DNA of 64,000 nt from Shewanella frigidimarina (GTDB taxonomy: Bacteria > Pseudomonadota > Gammaproteobacteria > Enterobacterales > Shewanellaceae), in assembly GCF_003797125.1 (NCBI RefSeq), contig NZ_RKKE01000002.1:988127-1052126 (forward strand), read 5' to 3'. Below the pieces are notes generated by a model. The model was given only the letters and a program-made list of their open reading frames with translations, did not search any database and had not been told where the DNA came from. Position numbers and translations under genes: made by a program. Shown piece after piece: positions 1-9,155 of this stretch. How positions within the stretch are numbered: position 1 is the first letter of the stretch; each line of letters starts with the position of its first letter.

Positions 1-69
1 CAACAAAGATCAACAGACCCTAGTCATCTGCAAAAATATAAACAGCAGGTTCAATGTTAAATAGATCGA

Positions 70-1086
70 CTAGCGAATAGTTACGTTTCGGCCAAAGTAC
101 TCTTCAGACTCATATTTAGCGATTACTTTTTCAAGTGTTTCGCCATTATTATCCATAACCAATTTATGTGAAATAGCACTAAGTGAAATCAGAATATCTT
201 TACACTCGATTCGTGCTTTCATCACCGAGCCTGAAGCAGTTCTCAGTACTTGAGAAATTAGCTCATGGTTCTTACCAATTAAGGCTAAAATAAAATGAAC
301 CATCACTTCAGAGCAAAGCTCTTTATCTTCAATTTTACTTGGTCTAACAACCTTTTCTAAATAATCTTCTTCTCTTCCTGCAGGAACAAAACGTTGTACC
401 CAATAGAAATAATCTTCATCATAAATGATAGATTGTATTGGTTTCATAAAGGTTTCATCTGTCGATATCTTTTGAAAAAGCTCTTTTTTGACTTCATCAG
501 ATACGTCAACAAGCTCATCACCAAACTGTTTGTTGAGCATTGAAATAACTGCTTCCAGCTCTTTTAACAGAGATACATTTCCTGATGTCACTTGGTTATA
601 AGCATCACCGACCTCGTCGATGTTTTGTTGGAATACACCAATATACTTATCACCTTCTTCAATAGCATCAAGTAAAGGTATCAAGCTATAACGTCTAACC
701 TGAATCAATTCATAAAACTGACCTAATTCTTCGCGAATAGCTTGGAGACGATCAATCGCTTTAATCAGAAATTGATCGTCTCGTTTTATCGCTAAATTCA
801 ATCGAGAAAAATCGAGTTGATCATTTACTTTGCGAACACGATTATCGATCATATTTTCATAGGTCTGTGTTTCATTGATCAGCACAGAAAATTTATCTTC
901 CATCTCAAAAAGCACATCTTGTACTTTTTTAAGACTCGTAGAGCGAACCTGTTGATTAATGCCACGCACTTTTTCGGCTTCAGCTTGCTTCTTCTCACGA
1001 ATAACCCAAGTAACTGCAGCACCAACGATTGTTAAGCTTGTCGCCATATCAAAACCAAGCTGAACATTAGTAAACCATGAAGGCAT
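70..1086 (-). CDS. Hypothetical membrane-anchored coiled-coil protein
   Basis: Not recognised as a known family. The 338-residue product has one probable N-terminal membrane segment (about residues 11-28), then a basic stretch (REKKQAEAEK) and a long Lys/Glu/Gln-rich region that looks helical and partly coiled-coil (about residues 30-200). The C-terminal 130 residues look globular. The charge pattern suggests an inner-membrane anchor with the bulk in the cytoplasm. An AAGGAA ribosome-binding site lies just upstream of the ATG. The gene stands alone, running leftwards, with over 500 bp of gene-free DNA behind it. No catalytic motif is visible and no function is proposed. Confidence 0.7.
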   Translation of the reverse strand: MPSWFTNVQLGFDMATSLTIVGAAVTWVIREKKQAEAEKVRGINQQVRSTSLKKVQDVLFEMEDKFSVLINETQTYENMIDNRVRKVNDQLDFSRLNLAIKRDDQFLIKAIDRLQAIREELGQFYELIQVRRYSLIPLLDAIEEGDKYIGVFQQNIDEVGDAYNQVTSGNVSLLKELEAVISMLNKQFGDELVDVSDEVKKELFQKISTDETFMKPIQSIIYDEDYFYWVQRFVPAGREEDYLEKVVRPSKIEDKELCSEVMVHFILALIGKNHELISQVLRTASGSVMKARIECKDILISLSAISHKLVMDNNGETLEKVIAKYESEEYFGRNVTIR

Positions 1087-1632
1087 TATTTTTCCTTAAA
1101 TGTTATTTCCTGTTTGTATAAACAGTAATAACTGATCCAAAAACGAATGTCATCCAAAAAACCATTAAAAACTAACAAAAGTCACATATATTCAACCAAA
1201 AAAGTGATATTTTCACCATAAAGCAGTTAGTTTCTTATAAATTTAATATTCATAAAATCAATGCTATAGGTTTTTATAACTACAAATTTCCCCATCATTA
1301 TGTCGAAACAGACCAGTATCACTATTTATGTAACAAATTAAACGCCTCACAGTAATGAACGTCACAGAAAACCGATTAAAATCAACCACAAAAAAACTTT
1401 CATTCTTAAGTATTAAATTGCAACTAAGCCACTCAATAAGACTTTTACGTTTACTAACTTAGGCTTTTTGCAAAAATAAATTGGTCAAGATAAAAGGTGG
1501 TAGAAGAAATTATCATCATTAAAAATTATTTCGAGCAGGTAAAATCAGGGAGATAAAAATTGATATTTGAAATGAAAATGTAGGCAGTGTAAACATTTAC
1601 AGTCAACTCATAACGAACCGACTAAAAAGAAG
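1087..1632. other. Gene-free AT-rich interval
   Basis: About 545 bp between two leftward genes, very AT-rich, with no ORF of plausible composition and no clear RNA gene. It must hold the promoter of the leftward gene ending at 70, but no strong -35/-10 pair stood out. No T-tract hairpin was seen after the 76-residue membrane protein gene. Confidence 0.5.
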
Positions 1633-1863
1633 TCATGTGGTTTTTTCTACTTCACGCTTAACCAGTATAAAAGTCAGGTACATTTTTGTTGGTAGCGACA
1701 ACGCCATGCCAAAAGCCACACACATAGCACTAATAATGATTCCATTAACCCCCATAGTTGCAATCGTTTCGCTGAAATTATGACAATAAATGCCTAATAA
1801 AATTAAGCTAATCCCTATCGAGATACAGATTTTTAAAATCAAGATGAGTTTGTTATCTGACAT
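1633..1863 (-). CDS. Small two-helix membrane protein (76 aa), probably oxygen-regulated
   Basis: A 76-residue protein with two hydrophobic segments (about residues 5-24 and 36-56), a short polar N-terminus and a charged tail ending KREVEKTT. The central MGVNGIIISAMCVAFGM stretch has glycine-rich helix-packing character. The family is not recognised. The coding assignment rests on the sensible membrane topology and on an FNR-type site and -10 element correctly spaced upstream. It is monocistronic and a terminator was not found. It could be a small regulator or stabiliser of a membrane complex, which is inference only. Confidence 0.6.
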   Translation of the reverse strand: MSDNKLILILKICISIGISLILLGIYCHNFSETIATMGVNGIIISAMCVAFGMALSLPTKMYLTFILVKREVEKTT

Positions 1864-1900
1864 TATGGCCCCGTAATCATCAGTATGATGTACAGCTAAT

Positions 1901-1942
1901 ATAATGAATCGATTTACGATTAATAGCGTTGATTCAGATCAA
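1901..1942 (-). promoter_or_regulatory. FNR/EtrA-type class II promoter of the 76-aa membrane protein
   Basis: On the minus strand there is an exact TTGAT-N4-ATCAA box (1929-1942), followed after 22 nt by CATTAT (1901-1906). That places the box centre at about -41.5, the geometry of FNR-activated class II promoters. The start codon is about 40 nt further on. EtrA is the FNR homologue of Shewanella. The match is read from the sequence; regulation is inferred. Confidence 0.6.
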
Positions 1943-2120
1943 AGTAGAAAGAGGGTTTTTGAGAAATCAGTAAATTATTAAGTGAGTGCTGGGTTCTGCT
2001 CGTGTTAAGGATGCTAATTAACAAGCAGTAGATAAATATTAAACCAAATTTGAAGTTATCATACGCCCAAAATGAAGTACCTATACACGCTAACAATATA
2101 AATTGTTAAATTGCAGGCAT

Positions 2121-2154
2121 AAAAAAACGCAAACAGTCGTTAAACCGTTTGCGT
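2121..2154 (-). terminator. Rho-independent terminator of the cold-shock gene
   Basis: Arms ACGCAAAC and GTTTGCGT pair around a 12-nt loop and, on the minus strand, are followed by a run of seven T. It lies just after the CspA-family stop codon. Confidence 0.8.
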
Positions 2155-2172
2155 TATTCTTATAACGTCGAG

Positions 2173-2385
2173 TTACACAGCTACTACGTTAGCAGCTTGT
2201 GGGCCTTTTTGGCCTTGCTCAACATCAAAAGAAACTTTCTGGCCTTCAGCAAGAGTCTTGAAACCCTCTGAAGTGATTGAACGGAAATGAACGAACACGT
2301 CAGCGCCGCCGTTATCAGGAGTGATAAAACCAAAACCTTTATCTTCGTTAAACCATTTTACTAAACCAGTTGTTTTGTTAGACAT
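2173..2385 (-). CDS. CspA-family cold-shock protein
   Basis: A 70-residue single cold-shock domain with both nucleic-acid-binding motifs: RNP1 KGFGFITP (about residues 16-23) and RNP2 VFVHF (about 30-34). Family members bind single-stranded RNA and DNA and melt mRNA structure. Length and sequence match the CspA/CspD-like group, but which paralogue this is cannot be told from one copy. It has a long gene-free leader upstream, a strong terminator downstream, and no operon partners. Confidence 0.95.
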   Translation of the reverse strand: MSNKTTGLVKWFNEDKGFGFITPDNGGADVFVHFRSITSEGFKTLAEGQKVSFDVEQGQKGPQAANVVAV

Positions 2386-2570
2386 GATGTGTCCCTTATA
2401 TATTAAAATTAATCAATCTGTCGCGAAAATGCGATGCGCTCAAGCTTGAATTATTGAATGTCACGATGAAGCTAAGGGAAACACAGAGGATAACAACGAT
2501 AACGAAGAGATTCTAAGGCTTTTCTTTTACTTGATGTTCATTAATAACTCTGAATGTCAGAGCAAGACGT

Positions 2571-2598
2571 ATAATACACGAATATCTAAGCTTGTAAA
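2571..2598 (-). promoter_or_regulatory. Likely promoter of the cold-shock gene, long 5' UTR
   Basis: On the minus strand TTTACA and TATTAT are separated by 16 nt. This would give a leader of roughly 180 nt before the CspA-family start codon. Long structured leaders are typical of cold-inducible csp genes. No other pair as good was seen in this interval. Confidence 0.45.
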
Positions 2599-2679
2599 TA
2601 TTTTTATTGAATAAATATAAATAATATCTAAAACCACTTGGTTAGCAGCATTGTCACCAGCAACCTTAATGTACAATAT

Positions 2680-2715
2680 TAGCCACTAGATTAGCTACTA
2701 GATTAGCTACTAAGC
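2680..2715. repeat. Three-copy 12-bp tandem repeat
   Basis: Units TAGCCACTAGAT, TAGCTACTAGAT and TAGCTACTAAGC follow directly on each other in non-coding DNA between two divergent genes. It is short and could be slippage debris. Confidence 0.6.
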
Positions 2716-3222
2716 CTGTCATAGTCGTTAACCAAAAACCGATATGAAATTAGGTTCACGATCCTACCGTGTTGATAATCCGGTTACTCGACTTGTTACT
2801 GTATAGTTATTATTCTTACTTAATGGTTGTACTTTAACGCTATCGGACAAACCTACACTTTAAAAAGCTAAATCAACATAGCAAGTTTATGACCAAGATT
2901 TTATCTTTCCTAGAAAGTAGACAATAAAAAATAAACAGTAACATATTGATAACAATATATTTTCAATATGAAAAAATTACAATTTAATCAGAAAAAAATA
3001 CCGTTTTACATTATTACTGTCTCATTAAGCGGGTGCAAAAATAAGCCATTTCACTTGAGATCTAATCACAGGCCACCTTCCCCCGCCAAAACGCAAAACG
3101 TAAACCATTGATATTAAGTATTAAATTTAAATACCGATAATTAATTCTCTGTTACTTTTATAACGTTGGCATCCGTTTTGTAAGTAGTTAGATGTATTTA
3201 CGTAATTAACTAGGAGTACCTT

Positions 3223-3798
3223 ATGAAAAATACAATTCTTACTTTAGCTGGACTTATTTCGTTAGCCTCTTTTAGTACTTATTCTCACGCTGATGACCTC
3301 AAGAAAGACGTAGCTGAAAATGGCGTTTATGTCGGCGCTAATTATGGTTACCTAAAAGTTGATGGCGAAGATGACTTTGATGACGACAATGATGTTCTCC
3401 AGGGCCTAGTCGGTTATCGCTTCAACAAATACTTAGCTCTAGAAGGTAGCTATATTGATTTTGGTAGTTACGGCAACAACTTATCTAGTGCTGAAACAGA
3501 TGGTTATACCGCAGGTCTAAAAGTGACATTGCCCATTGCTGAGCGAATAGAGTTATATGCCAAAGGTGGTCAGTTATGGTATTCAACAGATTATGACGTA
3601 GTCGGGTTTTCTGGCAATAAAGATGATGAAGGTGTGTTTGCCGGTGCAGGTGTAGCGTTTAAGGTAACAGATCGTTTTCTAATTAATGCAGAGTACACTT
3701 GGTATGATGCAGAAATTAACTTAGATAATGTATCTAACGGTTCCGACACAGAAACAGACTTTAAACAGGCTAGTATCGGTGTTGAATATCGTTTCTAG
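3223..3798 (+). CDS. Outer-membrane beta-barrel protein, OmpA-like/porin-family
   Basis: A 191-residue precursor. The signal peptide (about residues 1-23, ending SHA) is followed by alternating amphipathic strands and a C-terminal YRF, the usual beta-barrel insertion signal. The pattern GVYVGANYGY...ALEGSYIDFG...FAGAGVAFKV resembles the eight-stranded OmpA-like transmembrane domain (OMP_b-brl). No periplasmic peptidoglycan-binding domain follows, so this is a stand-alone small barrel. A TAGGAG ribosome-binding site precedes the ATG and a terminator hairpin follows. Substrate or adhesive role is unknown. Confidence 0.85.
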   Translation: MKNTILTLAGLISLASFSTYSHADDLKKDVAENGVYVGANYGYLKVDGEDDFDDDNDVLQGLVGYRFNKYLALEGSYIDFGSYGNNLSSAETDGYTAGLKVTLPIAERIELYAKGGQLWYSTDYDVVGFSGNKDDEGVFAGAGVAFKVTDRFLINAEYTWYDAEINLDNVSNGSDTETDFKQASIGVEYRF

Positions 3799-3845
3799 TG
3801 ATTAAGTAGAGTGCTTAAATTAACTAGTTAAAAAATAAAATCCAG

Positions 3846-3880
3846 AAGGGTGTAATGCAATTTGTGTTACACCCTTATTT
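3846..3880 (+). terminator. Terminator after the OMP gene
   Basis: AAGGGTGTAA and TTACACCCTT arms form a hairpin followed by ATTTCAT, about 50 bp after the stop codon. The T-tract is weak. Confidence 0.6.
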
Positions 3881-4142
3881 CATACCTATAATTCTCAGAT
3901 CCGCATTAAACCGATTAACCTTCACCCAAGAGCAAGTGATATGAACATCGCTCTTGTGTCTGCGATTTGTGTCAATAAAACAATTGATGACTTAGGTTGC
4001 TTATCTTTAACTCTGTTTATTCACTGCGATGTAAATTTACATACTGAGCTTGTGGCTCAAAACAACAAGCGTTGTATTTTGTATCACCCCGGAGTATTGC
4101 GATCCTGTAGCATAAAAAAATAAAAAGCACACTTTGAAATAA
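3881..4142. other. Gene-free interval between convergent genes
   Basis: Together with the terminator this makes about 340 bp without a convincing gene. A 60-codon plus-strand frame at 3941 has no family resemblance and odd composition, so it is not called. Confidence 0.4.
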
Positions 4143-4529
4143 TCAAAAATCGACGTTAAAACGAGCCACTCGCGCCTCAGTTAACGTACATTGGGTAAGT
4201 TGGATTAATTCCCCCAAGGTGATACCTGGTGTTTGTTTAATTAAGCGGACAAGTTTTTCGTCTAGTGGCTCTAACTTATCTGCATGGCCAAGAAGCGCAG
4301 TCTCAATCTTTTGAATAAGATAACGAAAATTATCATCACTTTGTGCTTTTAACTGTTCAGTAAACGACTGAATATTAACCGCCTCACCGATAATGCCCCA
4401 ATTCCGAGATCGACGCACACGCTTTAGCTCGCAGTCATATTGCAGCGCAATGATTTTTGCCTGCTTGGCTTTCTCCCCACCGATTCGATGAATAAGCGAT
4501 GGGAGTGGAATGGTAATATCTTCAGTCAT
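4143..4529 (-). CDS. RRF_GI-type ribosome recycling factor-like family protein
   Basis: A 128-residue basic, helix-rich protein resembling the gammaproteobacterial family annotated as ribosome recycling factor family (Pfam RRF_GI). It contains IPLPSLIHRIGGEKAKQAK near the N-terminus and a C-terminal LIKQTPGITLGELIQLTQ stretch reminiscent of a helix-turn-helix. It is not canonical Frr, which is about 185 residues. Function is unproven. No convincing ribosome-binding site precedes the ATG, and the gene appears monocistronic. Confidence 0.6.
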   Translation of the reverse strand: MTEDITIPLPSLIHRIGGEKAKQAKIIALQYDCELKRVRRSRNWGIIGEAVNIQSFTEQLKAQSDDNFRYLIQKIETALLGHADKLEPLDEKLVRLIKQTPGITLGELIQLTQCTLTEARVARFNVDF

Positions 4530-4994
4530 AATAGTATTTTAAACAGGATCGCACTGTGCCCTACCCACTAAATAACGTCTGTAAACAGTTAGATAAATTA
4601 ACTATGACAGAAAATATATAGCAATAAAAGCAAGTCTATTCGAAACAAAAGTAACAACAGACCAATGCCATAAATGTGAAACTACTTATATCAAACCACT
4701 ATAAAATAACAAACAATATCAATACACTAAGCATTGCATGGCAATTTGTACTTTTAATTAAAAATGCCAACAATAGGCTTTCGATATTCATTAGTATGAT
4801 ATGTATTACTAGTTTAATTAAGTCAAAGCGTAGGTAATGATGTTGAACATAAGTTTAAGACAAAGCTTGCTACTTATTCACTGTTTATGACAAAACTCAA
4901 AACAATGTTATCTGATCTAAAATCTGACAAGCAGGATAAATTTAAAAAACCGATATCGATTAATGCATATCGGCTTCTCTTTATTGCTTCAGGA
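4530..4994. other. AT-rich gene-free interval
   Basis: About 465 bp without a plausible gene, lying between the leftward RRF-like gene and the 3' end of yajQ. It contains the yajQ terminator at its right end and presumably the RRF-like gene promoter. Nothing else was recognised. Confidence 0.4.
4943..4974 (-). terminator. yajQ terminator
   Basis: Arms CCGATAT and ATATCGG flank a 10-nt loop. On the minus strand the hairpin is followed by TTTTTTAAA. Confidence 0.7.
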
Positions 4995-5480
4995 TTAGTC
5001 TCTGAAGTTGTCGAACTGGAATGGCTGTCCGAGTTCTGATTCTTTGGCTAGACGCATGACAGCTTGTAGGTCATCGCGCTTTTTACCGGTGATGCGTACT
5101 GAGTCGCCTTGAATAGCAGCTTGCACTTTAAGCTTGCTGTCTTTAATGGCTTTAACCAGCTTTTTAGCCACGAGTGAATCGATACCTTGTTTAAAATTAA
5201 CTTTTAAACTGAAGGTTTTGCCACTGTGAACCGCTTTATCATCGACTTCCATTGACGACGGATCGACGTTACGTTTACTAAGTTGAATACGCAGAATATC
5301 AACTAACTGCTTACAAATGAAATCGTCTTCTGATTTTAAGGTAACAACATTGTCTTTCAAATCAATCTCGATTTCTTTACCACGTAAATCAAATCGACCA
5401 GCCACTTCACGGCGAGAATTTTCTACCGCGTTACGTAATTCTTCTTCGTCAACTTCCGACACAATATCCATAGATGGCAT
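4995..5480 (-). CDS. yajQ: YajQ-family nucleotide-binding protein
   Basis: At 161 residues it has normal family length. It begins [20 protein letters not shown] and contains the conserved FDLRGK and the C-terminal [12 protein letters not shown]. YajQ proteins have two ferredoxin-like domains. They were first described as RNA/nucleotide binders and later as cyclic di-GMP-binding effectors in some gammaproteobacteria. A GAGGAAAG ribosome-binding site sits before the ATG. It has its own terminator and is probably monocistronic. Confidence 0.95.
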   Translation of the reverse strand: MPSMDIVSEVDEEELRNAVENSRREVAGRFDLRGKEIEIDLKDNVVTLKSEDDFICKQLVDILRIQLSKRNVDPSSMEVDDKAVHSGKTFSLKVNFKQGIDSLVAKKLVKAIKDSKLKVQAAIQGDSVRITGKKRDDLQAVMRLAKESELGQPFQFDNFRD

Positions 5481-5818
5481 GTTGCTTTCCTCTTTGATTC
5501 ATCACATTTATATATGGCTATTTTACACTAGGAGTCATTAACAGGATAGTGAAGTACAACTTAGGCTTTATTGAGCCGATTATCTTTCGCTAATATCCTA
5601 TTGATTAACAAAATATCATTAACCAGCTATTTTAATTGATAATGAGACTGAAACGCCCAGTGGCATTGAGTTTGACTACTATGGTTTTGTCATTATCAAT
5701 AGTAAAAAATGTCCTTATTAAACAATTATTACTTTCTATAGAGGTTAAGTAGTGACAATTTTAAACAGGTTTCTTATTATTAGCGATATTCTCGTTTCAC
5801 AAGGCTGATGTTACGCTC
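5481..5818. other. Divergent intergenic region
   Basis: About 340 bp between yajQ (leftwards) and the VanZ-like gene (rightwards). It is AT-rich and should hold both promoters. No hairpin, repeat or small gene stood out. Confidence 0.4.
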
Positions 5819-6175
5819 GTGATCACTTATAAAAATATTTTTAAACTTGCGTTAGTTGTTGCTGTGATAGTGACTAGCTATCTTGTTTTTTCAAAACCAA
5901 GTTACCCGCAGACTTTCGCCCATATGGATAAAGTGGGCCATTTAGGCAGTTTTTTTGCCCTTTCATATCTAGCACATTACGCTTTTAAACCGCGTTGGTA
6001 TTTTTTGTGTATCTCTCTAGCTACCTATGCAGTGTTAATTGAATTGATTCAATCTCGCTTACCTTATCGCAGCGCTTCAGCTGCCGATGTTATTGCCGAC
6101 TTTTTTGGGATTGCATTATTTTACTTACTGCACTTTTCTATCAATAAATACCGTAAATTAAAAGCGAATCGTTAA
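5819..6175 (+). CDS. VanZ-family small membrane protein
   Basis: A 118-residue protein with about four hydrophobic segments and the VanZ-like features HMDKVGHLGSFFALS and the later ASAADVIADFFG (conserved D and G). Members are widespread small membrane proteins. Only VanZ of enterococci has a known phenotype (teicoplanin resistance), so resistance should not be inferred. The start is GTG with a weak ribosome-binding site, and no upstream in-frame ATG gives a better N-terminus. The panE-like gene starts 6 bp after its stop, suggesting co-transcription. Confidence 0.8.
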   Translation: MITYKNIFKLALVVAVIVTSYLVFSKPSYPQTFAHMDKVGHLGSFFALSYLAHYAFKPRWYFLCISLATYAVLIELIQSRLPYRSASAADVIADFFGIALFYLLHFSINKYRKLKANR

Positions 6176-6181
6176 AATCCT

Positions 6182-7150
6182 ATGGCCAATACACCAACGT
6201 TGCCACCATCATCCACACACGACAATAATGCTCTTATTGCCGTTTTGGGTGCAGGTGCAATTGGACAGTTGATGTATCACAAACTGAGTGTTAATACCCA
6301 AACGAACGATGTGATGTTTATTGGCCGAGATAAGCTAACTCGTCAACAGCCGTTGAATTTCATTGACCACATCCAACACACCCATGAAGCCTTAGCGACT
6401 ATATTGGGAACAGATGATGACCGCTTAGTACAAGTTGAATTACTGTTTGTGTGTGTTAAAGCCTATCAAGTCGAGCAAGCACTTTTACCTTTATTACCGA
6501 AATTGTCGCCCCAATGCCATATTGTATTACTCCATAATGGTTTAGGTCCGCACTTACTGGTTGCTGCAGCCCTTTCGCAGTATCAGGATATAGGCTTAAC
6601 GTTAGGCACCACTTCACAAGCGGCGTTGAAGTTAAGTCAGTGGCAGGTAAAGCACAGTGGGTTTGGCGTAACTCAGCTAGGACATTATTGTGGTTCAGCT
6701 ATGTCGACAGCGTTAAAGATGCGCATATCTCATCTGCAAAGTGACAATCAGCCGATTGAATGGTATCAGCCTGTATTACCAGTCTTGTGGCAAAAGCTAG
6801 CCATTAATGCAGTAATAAATCCGTTAACCGCATTAAATCAGTGTGCTAATGGTCAATTGGCAGCAACAGAATATCAATCACAGATCAGTGCCATTATCGA
6901 TGAGCTAGTCGAAGTGGCTAAATATGATGACATCACATTAGATAAGGCAGCTGTTAGAGCGCGGGTTTATCAAGTGATTGAGTTAACCTCGGCAAACTTC
7001 TCATCTATGTATCAAGATATCGCCCACAATAGACCGACTGAAATTAATGAGATAAATGGCTATATTTGCCAGCAAGCCAAGGCGCATCATCTTAAAGTGC
7101 CCAAGAATCAATATCTCGTCGACAAGGTTTTACAACTGAGTCAATCTTGA
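6182..7150 (+). CDS. panE: 2-dehydropantoate 2-reductase (ketopantoate reductase)
   Basis: A 322-residue ApbA/PanE-family enzyme that reduces ketopantoate to pantoate with NADPH in pantothenate/CoA synthesis. It has an N-terminal Rossmann motif AVLGAGAIGQLMYHKL (about residues 21-36). The C-terminal domain contains the conserved QKLAINAVINPLTAL (catalytic Lys) and ends with the NEINGYI element. The family also contains oxidoreductases of other specificity, so PanE is the likely but not certain assignment. It follows the VanZ-like gene by 6 bp. Confidence 0.85.
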   Translation: MANTPTLPPSSTHDNNALIAVLGAGAIGQLMYHKLSVNTQTNDVMFIGRDKLTRQQPLNFIDHIQHTHEALATILGTDDDRLVQVELLFVCVKAYQVEQALLPLLPKLSPQCHIVLLHNGLGPHLLVAAALSQYQDIGLTLGTTSQAALKLSQWQVKHSGFGVTQLGHYCGSAMSTALKMRISHLQSDNQPIEWYQPVLPVLWQKLAINAVINPLTALNQCANGQLAATEYQSQISAIIDELVEVAKYDDITLDKAAVRARVYQVIELTSANFSSMYQDIAHNRPTEINEINGYICQQAKAHHLKVPKNQYLVDKVLQLSQS

Positions 7151-7244
7151 ATGCGATGCTACCACTCGCATCAACTCAATTTAAATGATGGGGTACATCA
7201 GTCCAAATAAGAATATGTAGACTGATAATTATTCGCTACTGGAT

Positions 7245-8117
7245 TTAGCTCCACATGACCAAAACAGCTGCTATTGCGATTAAAATCAAACCCGCTACAT
7301 CGTTAATTTTAACTCTATCTTTAAGCCAAAAAACAGCGATCATCAAGGTAAAAAACACCTCAATCTGGCCTAGTGTTTTGACATAAGGCACAGCCTGCAA
7401 CGACATTGCGCTAAACCAACCAATTGAACCGATACAACTAGTAATACTAATTGATAAGGTTAATGTTGGTCGTTGCCACAACGCCGCTAAAGTCGATTTA
7501 TCTTTTGCCAGCAAATAGCCTATTAGCACGATTGTTTGTAAGCCAATAACCCACAGTAATACCCATGCAGCACGATGCGTAAATGGCCCTTGTAGGGTTA
7601 AACTTGCTTCGCGTACCCATAGGGAAGTCAACGCAAAAGCACTGCCACACGCAAGCCCTAACAAGACTGTTTTAACTGAGAGCTGTTTAAAACCTTGTTT
7701 GCTGCTTAACAACATTATTGCTAAGCCGCCAATAACAACGCCTATCCAGCCTAATAAGGATAATTGTGTGCCGAAAAATAGCACCCCAAGTATTGCTGCG
7801 ACTAATGCTTCACTTTTAGCCAGCCCGGCACCAATCGCAAAGTTTTGCATTTTAAACAGTTTAACCATCAAGCCTGTTGCTAGAATTTGCATCGATGATG
7901 CACCAATAACAAAACCCCAAAATGTCCCTGTAAACTCAGGTAATGCACTAGGTTGATATTGATGTAAACCATACAGATAACACGCAGCAATGGGGCCTGC
8001 CCAAATGAATCGAGCTAAGGTAACACCTGCAACACTGACTTCTTTACTGAGTTTACTTTGAAACGCATTGCGCCACGCCTGCATAAACGCAGCGAGGAAG
8101 GTAAACATGATCCACAT
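7245..8117 (-). CDS. DMT-superfamily (EamA) transporter
   Basis: A 290-residue protein with about ten hydrophobic helices arranged as two EamA repeats. The second half contains AMSLQAVPYVKTLGQIEVFF, the typical EamA signature region. Members are inner-membrane metabolite or drug exporters whose substrates cannot be read from sequence. It sits behind the kdsA terminator on the same strand, so it probably has its own promoter. Confidence 0.85.
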   Translation of the reverse strand: MWIMFTFLAAFMQAWRNAFQSKLSKEVSVAGVTLARFIWAGPIAACYLYGLHQYQPSALPEFTGTFWGFVIGASSMQILATGLMVKLFKMQNFAIGAGLAKSEALVAAILGVLFFGTQLSLLGWIGVVIGGLAIMLLSSKQGFKQLSVKTVLLGLACGSAFALTSLWVREASLTLQGPFTHRAAWVLLWVIGLQTIVLIGYLLAKDKSTLAALWQRPTLTLSISITSCIGSIGWFSAMSLQAVPYVKTLGQIEVFFTLMIAVFWLKDRVKINDVAGLILIAIAAVLVMWS

Positions 8118-8139
8118 AATTAACTATTGCTCATTACAT

Positions 8140-8177
8140 AAAAAAGCCCTGAAACTTGGTAAAAAGTCAGGGCTTAT
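8140..8177 (-). terminator. kdsA operon terminator
   Basis: On the minus strand AAGCCCTGA and TCAGGGCTT pair around a loop and run into TTTTTT. It lies downstream of kdsA, before the DMT transporter gene. Two further small inverted repeats (about 8214-8232 and 8234-8252) lie between kdsA and this hairpin. Confidence 0.8.
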
Positions 8178-8286
8178 ACAAGGGCAATTAGATTACTGTT
8201 TACGGCCATTAAAAGACACTGATTAAGTGTCTAATTGATTAAAAATCAATTTGCCGATGTTTCAGTTATTCAAAGCCATTGATGGT

Positions 8287-9147
<861 letters not shown>

Positions 9148-9155
9148 TTAGCGCA

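Larger units (their letters stand above)
2386..3222. other. Intergenic region: csp leader plus upstream DNA of the OMP gene
   Basis: The left part is the csp leader and promoter. Around 2680-2715 lies a short degenerate tandem array of three 12-bp units (TAGCYACTAGAT type). The right part is AT-rich and must hold the promoter of the outer-membrane protein gene at 3223. No further gene was seen. Confidence 0.5.

Noticed and set aside
3941..4123. Plus-strand 60-codon ORF after the OMP gene
   Set aside because: Composition is not protein-like, there is no family resemblance, and it lies between a terminator and a convergent gene.
5819..6175. VanZ-like gene as an antibiotic-resistance gene
   Set aside because: The family is widespread and the neighbours are ordinary metabolic genes; no van cluster is present.
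8234..8252. TTGAT...ATCAA pair downstream of kdsA as an FNR site
   Set aside because: The spacer is five rather than four bases and the site lies after a gene, before a terminator.
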